Positions 1 to 5,035 of a stretch of DNA of 14,029 nucleotides are shown here, piece after piece (position 1 is the stretch's first letter; every line of letters begins with the position of its first letter). This DNA comes from Eutrophobius sp051275005 (GTDB lineage Bacteria > Pseudomonadota > Gammaproteobacteria > Eutrophobiales > Eutrophobiaceae). The position numbers were made by a program, and so were the translations under genes. The notes below the pieces were generated by a model, which had not been told where the DNA came from, ran no database searches, and saw only the letters and a list, made by a program, of their open reading frames with translations. Where the stretch lies: NCBI GenBank assembly GCA_051275005.1, contig JBNMOP010000071.1, positions 1 through 14,029 on the forward strand, written 5' to 3'.

Positions 1-757
1 CATTCGCATCTGCAGCCAGTGCACTCCCCGCATTAAATCCAAACCATCCAACCCAGAGCATGGAGGCGCCCGTAACAACCATCGGCAAGTTATGCGGAGG
101 CATGGCAGTTACAGGAAAACCTTTTCTGTTACCAAGCACTACTGCAGCGACTATTGCGGCAACACCAGCGTTGATATGGACTACCGCCCCACCGGCAAAA
201 TCCATAAAACCCATGTCGCTTAACCAACCACCACCCCAAACCCAGTGTGCAACGGGTGCATAGACTAAAATTAACCAGAGTGATGTAAAACATAATACTG
301 CTGAAAATTTCATCCTTTCTACAGTGGCACCAATTATCAGGGCTGGCGTTATGATGGCGAATGTCATTTGAAACATAAAAAAGACAGTCTCTGGGAGGTC
401 ACCACTCGTACTATCCCATGAGATTCCGCTCATAAACACCTTGCCCAAACCAATTATTTTATGTGCACCACCCCCTTCACCAAATACCAGCCCATAAACA
501 CCCGCCATCCATAATATGGACATCACACAAGCGATGGCAAAACATTGCATGAGTACAGATAAGACATTTTTACTCCGAACCAGGCCGCCATAAAACAACG
601 CTAATCCGGGTAAAGTCATAAATAATACCAGGGCAGTTGATGTTAGTATCCAGCCCGTATTCGCACCATCAATAACGTTATCTTGCGCAATCGCAAGCTG
701 GGGTAAAAAAAATAAAGTAGTAACACAAATACTTTTTAGTAGATTTAATAATTTCAT
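1..757 (-). CDS. amtB: Ammonium channel Amt (partial, C-terminus beyond window)
   Basis: This is an inner-membrane channel that conducts ammonium/ammonia and is gated by PII proteins. The reading frame is open from ATG at 757 to the left edge (252 codons, C-terminal part missing). Residues 1-24 resemble a cleavable signal peptide (KSICV...LAIA then QD), as in E. coli AmtB. Family landmarks follow in order: ALFYGGLVRSKN (53-64), the first Phe of the gate (F133 in MTFAII), the ERMKFSA segment (148-153), the pore Trp in HWVWGGG (171-177), the first pore His in GGAVVHINAG (H194), and the second Phe in GWFGFNAGS (F241). The start has a good ribosome site, GGGGA, about 9 nt upstream. The gene lies 19 nt behind a PII gene, the classic glnK-amtB pair, so it is probably expressed from the sigma-54 promoter near 1209-1224. 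It is closer to E. coli AmtB than the other Amt of this window (1950-3203) is. Only the missing 3' part prevents a full check. Confidence 0.95.
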   Translation of the reverse strand, partial: MKLLNLLKSICVTTLFFLPQLAIAQDNVIDGANTGWILTSTALVLFMTLPGLALFYGGLVRSKNVLSVLMQCFAIACVMSILWMAGVYGLVFGEGGGAHKIIGLGKVFMSGISWDSTSGDLPETVFFMFQMTFAIITPALIIGATVERMKFSAVLCFTSLWLILVYAPVAHWVWGGGWLSDMGFMDFAGGAVVHINAGVAAIVAAVVLGNRKGFPVTAMPPHNLPMVVTGASMLWVGWFGFNAGSALAADAN

Positions 758-776
758 TGTTGTTTTCCCCAAGGCG

Positions 777-1115
777 CTAAATGGCATCTTCACCGGTTTC
801 ACCGGTACGAATTCGTATTATTTGTTCGAGTGCAGTGACAAAGATCTTGCCATCACCAATTTTATTAGTGTTGGCAGCTTTACTGATTGCCTCAATGGCT
901 TGTTCTACCATAGCGTCGCTCAATGCGATTTCAATTTTTACTTTTGGTAGAAAATCTACGATATATTCAGCACCCCGGTATAGTTCTGTGTGGCCCTTTT
1001 GACGACCAAACCCCTTCACTTCAGTTACCGTCAAACCCTTTACACCAATCTCCGAGAGTGCATCGCGTACATCATCCAGTTTGAATGGTTTGATAATTGC
1101 GGTTATAAATTTCAC
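777..1115 (-). CDS. glnK: PII nitrogen regulatory protein (GlnK-like), copy 1
   Basis: This is a trimeric PII signal protein that reads ATP/ADP and 2-oxoglutarate and binds partners, chiefly Amt channels. It is 112 residues, the normal length. The T-loop (about 37-55) carries the PII signature YRGAEY with Y51, the uridylylation site in enterobacteria, and R47, which in E. coli GlnK plugs the Amt pore. The B-loop/second signature KIGDGKIFV (85-93) and the C-terminal RIRTGETG (101-108) are intact. The start is ATG at 1115. It sits directly upstream of amt (19 nt), so it is the partner of that channel and is best called GlnK. A sigma-54-like promoter and two NtrC-like sites lie in the 360 nt upstream, so expression is probably induced by nitrogen shortage. 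It differs from the other two PII proteins mostly after residue 60. Confidence 0.97.
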   Translation of the reverse strand: MKFITAIIKPFKLDDVRDALSEIGVKGLTVTEVKGFGRQKGHTELYRGAEYIVDFLPKVKIEIALSDAMVEQAIEAISKAANTNKIGDGKIFVTALEQIIRIRTGETGEDAI

Positions 1116-1188
1116 AATCTTCCCCCCTGGTTAATTAGTTATCTTCTTTATTTATTGAAATTCAACAAGCCGATATCGTAAAATCGGA

Positions 1189-1222
1189 GCATGTATGCCC
1201 TAAGATAATGCATGATACATGC
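1189..1222. repeat. 8-bp inverted repeat overlapping the glnK promoter
   Basis: GCATGTAT at 1189-1196 is the exact reverse complement of ATACATGC at 1215-1222, with an 18-nt spacer. The right arm lies inside the sigma-54-like element, and the left arm covers the predicted start region (about 1198). It could be an operator for a second regulator, or form a 5' hairpin if transcription starts further upstream, or be chance. Confidence 0.45.
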
Positions 1223-1224
1223 CA
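1209..1224 (-). promoter_or_regulatory. Sigma-54 (RpoN) -24/-12 promoter of glnK-amt
   Basis: Read on the minus strand the site is TGGCATGTATCATGCA, against the RpoN consensus TGGCAC-N5-TTGCA. It matches 9 of 11 defined positions, and the two invariant pairs GG and GC are separated by exactly 10 bp. The predicted start is near 1198, leaving a leader of about 80 nt before the ATG at 1115. Placement in front of glnK-amt and the presence of NtrC-like sites upstream support the call. Confidence 0.75.
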
Positions 1225-1298
1225 AAATAATAATTATTATGATTTACAAAGAGTTATAAATCCATGCCAAGGAGGAATGAGCGAAAAAAGGGATTATT

Positions 1299-1315
1299 TG
1301 CACTGAACTGATGCA
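1299..1315. promoter_or_regulatory. NtrC-binding site, promoter-proximal
   Basis: TGCACTGAACTGATGCA matches the NtrC dyad consensus TGCACY-N5-RGTGCA at 11 of 12 defined positions. Its centre (1307) is about 109 bp upstream of the predicted sigma-54 start, close to the strong NtrC site positions known at E. coli glnA (about -108 and -140). Confidence 0.75.
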
Positions 1316-1328
1316 GTGAAAATCTTTC

Positions 1329-1345
1329 TGCTCCATTTTGGTTCA
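1329..1345. promoter_or_regulatory. NtrC-binding site, promoter-distal
   Basis: TGCTCCATTTTGGTTCA matches TGCACY-N5-RGTGCA at 10 of 12 positions. Its centre (1337) is 30 bp from the proximal site, about three helical turns, so both dimers would lie on the same DNA face at about -109 and -139. Confidence 0.6.
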
Positions 1346-1475
1346 CTTTATCTCAAATAAAATACCATGAATAATTGTAGCTATACTCAAGATATTTATT
1401 ATTAATAAAATTTGCAATTAACGTGTCTTGGTAAAAACTTTATATTATTGATAGTGAATGTTTTTTTCAGACAAA

Positions 1476-1814
1476 CTAGATAGCGTCCGATCCTGTTTCA
1501 CTGGTTCTGATCCGAATTGCTTGTTCAAGATTACAGACAAAAATCTTACCATCACCGATCTTACCGGTATTGGTTGACTTAGTGATTGCTTCGATTACCC
1601 CATCAACCATCTCATCCCCAATCGCAATTTCAATCTTCACTTTGGGTAAAAAATCTACAACATATTCAGCACCTCGATACAATTCTGTATGACCTTTTTG
1701 TCTACCAAAACCTTTAACCTCGGTAACTGTCAGTCCCTGTACACCGATCTCAGATAAAGCATCCCTCACATCATCCAGTTTAAACGGTTTAATTATTGCT
1801 GTAATTAACTTCAT
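1476..1814 (-). CDS. PII nitrogen regulatory protein, copy 2
   Basis: This is the second PII signal protein of the locus, 112 residues and full length. It has the same T-loop as its neighbours, including R47 and Y51 in YRGAEY, and the KIGDGKIFV block. Compared with copy 1 it differs at roughly one residue in six, concentrated between about 65 and 100 and including C94, which the other copies lack. The ATG at 1814 has AGAGGA upstream as ribosome site. It lies 135 nt behind the Amt gene at 1950-3203 with a strong hairpin between them, and I see no sigma-54 element in that gap. It is therefore probably the last, attenuated gene of the porin-PII-Amt-PII transcript. Whether it serves Amt gating or glutamine synthetase/NtrB signalling (the GlnB role) cannot be told from sequence. 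Confidence 0.96.
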   Translation of the reverse strand: MKLITAIIKPFKLDDVRDALSEIGVQGLTVTEVKGFGRQKGHTELYRGAEYVVDFLPKVKIEIAIGDEMVDGVIEAITKSTNTGKIGDGKIFVCNLEQAIRIRTSETGSDAI

Positions 1815-1892
1815 TTAGGTTCCTCTATAAATTAGCAAATAACATATTGGCTCTATAACTAGTACTATACAAGGGCTGAGCGGAAAAGACGA

Positions 1893-1923
1893 TGAGTGCA
1901 GTACATTAAATATACTGCACTCA
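1893..1923 (-). terminator. Perfect 11-bp stem hairpin between Amt and PII copy 2
   Basis: TGAGTGCAGTA (1893-1903) and TACTGCACTCA (1913-1923) are exact reverse complements around a 9-nt loop. The structure begins 27 nt after the Amt stop codon in the direction of transcription. On the minus strand the stem is followed by a short T-rich stretch (a TCTTTT run) rather than a clean U-tract. It is therefore better read as a partial terminator, or as a 3'-end stabilising or processing hairpin, than as a full terminator. The TGCACT half-sites point the wrong way for an NtrC dyad. Confidence 0.55.
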
Positions 1924-1949
1924 AAATCTTTGTTATTAATGGGTGTTAA

Positions 1950-3203
1950 TTATCCTTTCACAAACTCCGGATAGGCTTCAACACCACACTCACCTATATC
2001 TAGGCCTTCGTATTCCTCTTCCTCGCTGACGCGGATACCCATCACTGCTTTGATAATAGCCCAGGTAATAAAGCTTACAGTAAAGGTCCAGGTGAAGATG
2101 GTAACCAAACCGAGTAACTGTGCACCCAGAGTAGCATCGGCATTGGTAAAGGCCACTGCAATCAAGCCCCACATACCCACTACACCATGCACAGATATGG
2201 CACCAACCGGGTCATCAATCTTGAGCTTATCCAGACCGACAATGGCGAATACTACGAGCACGCCACCGACTGCGCCAACCAGCGTGGCAATTCCTGGTGA
2301 AGGTGCCAATGGTTCTGCGGTGATTGCTACTAGCCCAGCCAAAGCACCATTTAGGCACATGGTCAGATCGGCCTTTCCAAACAGAAAGCGTGCCGCCAGT
2401 AATGCAGCAACACATCCACCAGCCGCGGCCATATTCGTATTTACTATGACGAGAGATACTGCATTGGCTTCACCGACGTTGGAGATCATTAACTCCGAAC
2501 CGCCATTAAACCCAAACCAGCCCAGCCACAAAATAAAAGTACCGAGGGTTGCCAGTGGCAAATTAGCTCCGGGAATAGCGTTGATCTTGCCATCCTTGGT
2601 ATATTTTCCTTTTCTGGCACCGAGTAATAGTACACCCGCCAAAGCTGCGGAGGCACCACACAGGTGGACGACACCCGAACCGGCAAAATCCATAAAACCG
2701 TTGGCATCAAGGAAACCACCACCCCATTTCCAGAAGCCCTGTACAGGATAAATAAATCCGGTCATAACGATGGCAAACACGAAAAATGCCCACAGCTTCA
2801 TTCTCTCAGCAATTGCACCAGATACGATAGACATCGCAGTGGCAACAAACACAACCTGAAAAAAGAAATCTGACAGGGTTGAATAGTAAGGAGCGTCATC
2901 CCCTCCAGCTAGCACAGCCTCTGCAGTGTTGTCATCCATACCCAACATGCTGCCAAAACCAGGCCACCAGCTACTGTCCGCACCACTGTACATGATATTA
3001 TATCCCATGATCATATACATGATGCAGGCAATAGCGTAGAGCACTATATTTTTAGTTAAAATTTCAGCGGTGTTCTTGGAGCGAACCAATCCAGATTCTA
3101 ACATTGCAAATCCAGCCGCCATCCACATTACAAATGCACCCATTACAAGAAAGTAAAATGTATCAAGTGCATATCTGACTTCAAGGTCAACTATGGCTTC
3201 CAC
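1950..3203 (-). CDS. amt: Ammonium transporter (Amt family), second copy
   Basis: This is an inner-membrane ammonium channel of 417 residues, complete. Unlike the other Amt it has no cleavable signal peptide and begins MEAIVDLEVRYALDTF. Landmarks are FAMLESGLVRSKN (32-44), the gate Phe F119 in QVVFVATA, SGAIAERMK (128-136), W160 in KWGGG, the first pore His H180 in GVVHLCG, the second gate Phe F232 in GWFGFNGGS, and the second pore His H339 in SVHGVVGMWG. The cytosolic tail (about 391-417) holds RVSEEEEYEGLD, the regulatory tail through which PII and trimer cross-talk act in this family. The start codon is GTG (3201-3203) with GGAGG about 9 nt upstream. It follows PII copy 3 by 43 nt, giving a porin-PII-Amt-PII order. 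It belongs to a different Amt branch from the channel at 1-757, so the two are not a recent duplication. Confidence 0.97.
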   Translation of the reverse strand: MEAIVDLEVRYALDTFYFLVMGAFVMWMAAGFAMLESGLVRSKNTAEILTKNIVLYAIACIMYMIMGYNIMYSGADSSWWPGFGSMLGMDDNTAEAVLAGGDDAPYYSTLSDFFFQVVFVATAMSIVSGAIAERMKLWAFFVFAIVMTGFIYPVQGFWKWGGGFLDANGFMDFAGSGVVHLCGASAALAGVLLLGARKGKYTKDGKINAIPGANLPLATLGTFILWLGWFGFNGGSELMISNVGEANAVSLVIVNTNMAAAGGCVAALLAARFLFGKADLTMCLNGALAGLVAITAEPLAPSPGIATLVGAVGGVLVVFAIVGLDKLKIDDPVGAISVHGVVGMWGLIAVAFTNADATLGAQLLGLVTIFTWTFTVSFITWAIIKAVMGIRVSEEEEYEGLDIGECGVEAYPEFVKG

Positions 3204-3246
3204 TTTATATATCCTCCGGTGTATTAATTAATTAATTGATAAAAAA

Positions 3247-3585
3247 TCATATCGCATCGGAACCAGTCTCACCGGTCCTGATACGAATTACGTCAGATAA
3301 GTCAAATACAAAAATCTTGCCGTCACCGATTTTCCCGGAATTGGCAGCCTTGCTTATTGCCGCAATGACGTCATCGACTTTATCTGTATCTACAGCAACT
3401 TCGAGTTTTACCTTAGGCAAAAAATCAACCACATATTCTGCACCCCGGTAAAGCTCTGTATGACCTTTTTGACGACCAAATCCCTTGGTCTCTGTTACTG
3501 TCATTCCTTGAATCCCTATCGCTGACAAGGCCTCTCTTACATCGTCCAGCTTAAAGGGTTTGATAATTGCACTTACCAGTTTCAT
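3247..3585 (-). CDS. PII nitrogen regulatory protein, copy 3
   Basis: This is the third PII protein, 112 residues. R47, Y51 (YRGAEY), KIGDGKIFV and the C-terminal RIRTGETGSDAI end are all present, so nucleotide and 2-oxoglutarate binding and T-loop signalling should be intact. It is the most divergent of the three (for example VSA at 4-6, T33, and VDTDKVDD around 65-72). A strong ribosome site, GGAGG, precedes the ATG at 3585. It lies 75 nt behind the porin gene and 43 nt ahead of Amt copy 2, making it the natural gating partner of that channel. It probably shares the sigma-54 promoter at 4440-4455. Confidence 0.96.
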   Translation of the reverse strand: MKLVSAIIKPFKLDDVREALSAIGIQGMTVTETKGFGRQKGHTELYRGAEYVVDFLPKVKLEVAVDTDKVDDVIAAISKAANSGKIGDGKIFVFDLSDVIRIRTGETGSDAI

Positions 3586-3660
3586 TTAAGTGTCCTCCAG
3601 ATTTATAAATTAGCCCCGACTGACGGGTCAAGGCTGTGTGTGAGCTTTACAGTTTCTGTG

Positions 3661-4389
3661 CTACCAACCACCAGATATCGATAACACCACCGTCGAATCG
3701 CAGATATTTCCACCGCCAAAACACTCAGCTTCGCTTAGATCTGTATCAGAAAAGGTCACGGCTAGATCAACGCCCATAATATTCTTTGAAAGGCTGACGT
3801 TGTACTCCAACCAATCTGGGGTACCCCACGCAGCCTCGTCTTTAATAGATTGATGTCCCACGTGAAAACCCAGGCCAAAATCATTGGGCAGAGTTAATCC
3901 CAGATCGCCGTATGTATAAAAACTTGTGCCACTATTAAAGGAGAAATTGTCCGACCAGAGAAAACCTGCGCCTATTGATGGTTCGAAATCGCCACCAAAT
4001 GTGTAACTTACGCTGGGACCAAACTCCATATAGTCCTCACCCGCATCAGTACTTGTAGTTCCTGGATAATAGTAATAAACCGCAAAAAGGTCATAACCAA
4101 GTCCATTGTCCAATTCACCTGCATAACCACCATAAAAATCGAATTCCGCCGCATCATCAGTAAAGCTAATGTTGGATGCCCAGGTACCAAGATACAGCCC
4201 TAATTCATGAGAATAATCAAAACCGCCCTGAATTGCGGGACTATTATCTGTTTGTGATTGACCTCTGAATAGGTAATCAGAAGCCATCGTGACATTCCCA
4301 GATACCGTATGAGGGGAATCCTGAGCAAAACCTAAAATAGGCGAAATCGCGATAACTGATGTCAGAATGACGTTAACCAATGTTTTCAT
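3661..4389 (-). CDS. TorF-family putative porin (Gcw_chp-type outer-membrane protein)
   Basis: This is an outer-membrane beta-barrel protein of 242 residues with unknown substrate. Residues 1-22 are a Sec signal peptide with likely cleavage after GFA, before QDS. The mature start NVTMASDYLFRGQSQT (33-48), followed by alternating aromatic/polar strands (GGFDYSHELGLYLGTWASN), is typical of the TorF/Gcw_chp family. The chain ends in a tryptophan (SISGGW), as expected for BAM-assembled barrels. Two cysteines near the C-terminus (in AECFGGGNICDS) could form a disulfide in a loop. GGAGA lies about 7 nt before the ATG. It is the first gene behind a sigma-54-like promoter and two NtrC-like sites and stands 75 nt before PII and Amt. 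The inference is a nitrogen-controlled outer-membrane pore that supplies ammonium or another small nitrogen compound to the periplasm. The family call is firm; the substrate is not known. Confidence 0.85.
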   Translation of the reverse strand: MKTLVNVILTSVIAISPILGFAQDSPHTVSGNVTMASDYLFRGQSQTDNSPAIQGGFDYSHELGLYLGTWASNISFTDDAAEFDFYGGYAGELDNGLGYDLFAVYYYYPGTTSTDAGEDYMEFGPSVSYTFGGDFEPSIGAGFLWSDNFSFNSGTSFYTYGDLGLTLPNDFGLGFHVGHQSIKDEAAWGTPDWLEYNVSLSKNIMGVDLAVTFSDTDLSEAECFGGGNICDSTVVLSISGGW

Positions 4390-4439
4390 GTGTTCATCTC
4401 CGTAAGTAAAAATTGAATATAGACCGCTGCCATATACCT

Positions 4440-4455
4440 AGCACGAACCATGCCA
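4440..4455 (-). promoter_or_regulatory. Sigma-54 (RpoN) -24/-12 promoter of the porin-PII-Amt operon
   Basis: On the minus strand the site reads TGGCATGGTTCGTGCT against TGGCAC-N5-TTGCA. It matches 8 of 11 positions, with GG and GC exactly 10 bp apart. The predicted start is near 4429, about 40 nt before the porin ATG. Its first half is identical to that of the glnK promoter (TGGCAT), and it has the same arrangement of upstream NtrC-like sites. Confidence 0.68.
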
Positions 4456-4539
4456 ATCGTTAATTTTGTCTATTTATCATATAGTTATATTATTTTTTAA
4501 TTTTTTTACAATAAGATTAATGCACTGCAGCAACTTATA

Positions 4540-4556
4540 TGCATCATTTTAGTGCA
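4540..4556. promoter_or_regulatory. NtrC-binding site, promoter-proximal (porin operon)
   Basis: TGCATCATTTTAGTGCA matches TGCACY-N5-RGTGCA at 11 of 12 positions. The centre (4548) is about 119 bp upstream of the predicted porin transcript start. Confidence 0.72.
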
Positions 4557-4560
4557 GAGT

Positions 4561-4572
4561 ATCGTCGACGAT
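4561..4572. repeat. 12-bp perfect palindrome between the NtrC sites
   Basis: ATCGTCGACGAT is self-complementary over 12 bp. It fills the space between the two NtrC-like dyads and overlaps the distal one by a single base. It may be an operator for another regulator or contribute to NtrC oligomer formation. It is GC-rich relative to its surroundings. Confidence 0.45.
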
Positions 4573-4588
4573 GCGCACTCATAGTGCT
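4572..4588. promoter_or_regulatory. Weak NtrC-like site, promoter-distal (porin operon)
   Basis: TGCGCACTCATAGTGCT matches TGCACY-N5-RGTGCA at 9 of 12 positions. On its own this is weak, but its centre (4580) is exactly 32 bp from the proximal site. That is the spacing of the paired NtrC sites at E. coli glnA, and the pairing raises the likelihood. Confidence 0.45.
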
Positions 4589-4740
4589 AAAGATTTAGGA
4601 ATACACATGTACCTAACCTAGATCCGTTCATGTATGAATTTTTTGATTATTTCACGTAGAATTCGGATTGAATGAATCTCAAATCTATACCCTATGCAAA
4701 CGGCTCTTAGACGATAACCTTATTAATTGATTAGCGAACT

Positions 4741-4983
4741 ATGTTAAAACCGGAAAATCTTGATGAAATTGTGAAGCAATTTCAGTCCCTATTACCTGAG
4801 GATATGCGTCAAACAAAAAATGATGTGGAAAAAAATATTAAGGCAATGATGAAAGCATCATTTCAGAAAGTTGATCTTGTGACCCGCGAAGAATTTGATA
4901 TTCAATCTGAATTACTATCTAAAACCCGAAGTTTACTTGATGAACTGGAAGAAAAAGTTAAACAACTGGAAAAAAAGGATTAA
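4741..4983 (+). CDS. ubiK: Ubiquinone biosynthesis accessory factor UbiK (YqiC/BMFP family)
   Basis: This is a small, mostly helical accessory protein. In E. coli, UbiK works with UbiJ to help the soluble Ubi complex make ubiquinone aerobically; earlier work called it YqiC, a membrane-fusogenic BMFP protein. It is 80 residues, near the family length. The N-terminal half is amphipathic, and the middle carries the family-typical VTREEFDIQSELLSKTR segment (48-64). It ends in a coiled coil rich in Glu/Lys/Leu (LDELEEKVKQLEKK). No Shine-Dalgarno is obvious before the ATG. It lies 52 nt before comM in the same direction. A neighbourhood of glnK/amt, this gene and comM also occurs in Pseudomonas, so the arrangement is probably ancestral. 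Confidence 0.9.
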   Translation: MLKPENLDEIVKQFQSLLPEDMRQTKNDVEKNIKAMMKASFQKVDLVTREEFDIQSELLSKTRSLLDELEEKVKQLEKKD

Positions 4984-5035
4984 TTATATCGTAGTAAATT
5001 AGTAACTATCAGCAATAACACAAAGGAATGTGCAC

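Larger units (their letters stand above)
1116..1475. other. 360-nt intergenic regulatory region upstream of glnK copy 1
   Basis: No credible gene is seen in this gap. On the minus-strand side it holds the sigma-54-like promoter at 1209-1224, an 8-bp inverted repeat around it, and two NtrC-like sites at 1299-1315 and 1329-1345. The remaining part, 1346-1475, lies behind the stop of the second PII gene and is very AT-rich. No convincing intrinsic terminator is visible there, so read-through from the upstream operon is possible. Confidence 0.7.
4390..4740. other. 351-nt divergent intergenic region, porin / ubiK
   Basis: No credible gene is seen here. The left half carries the sigma-54-like promoter (4440-4455) and NtrC-like sites (4540-4556, 4572-4588) for the minus-strand porin operon, with a very AT-rich, possibly bendable stretch at about 4475-4515 between them. 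The right half (4589-4740) must hold the plus-strand promoter of ubiK-comM, but I see no convincing -35/-10 pair. Confidence 0.6.

Noticed and set aside
1893..1923. NtrC dyad in the Amt-PII gap (TGCACT half-sites in the hairpin)
   Set aside because: The half-sites face outward (AGTGCA...TGCACT) and the spacing is wrong for TGCACY-N5-RGTGCA. A transcript hairpin explains the symmetry better.
2050..2751. A long open frame (233 codons) on the plus strand opposite the second Amt gene
   Set aside because: It lies wholly antisense to a clearly conserved channel gene, has a Pro/Thr/Ser-rich composition without any recognisable motif, and has no ribosome site. It is the by-product of codon use in the Amt gene.
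777..3585. The three PII genes as an assembly artefact or very recent tandem repeat
   Set aside because: The copies differ at many residues, have different upstream sequences and different neighbours, so they are real, older paralogues.
4521..4537. Third NtrC-like site starting TGCACT upstream of the porin
   Set aside because: Only the left half-site matches; the right half at the required spacing (AACTTA) does not.
5030..5035. GTG at 5030 as the comM start
   Set aside because: It lies only about 2 nt from the AAAGGA ribosome site, while ATG 5036 has proper spacing and gives the N-terminus expected for the family.
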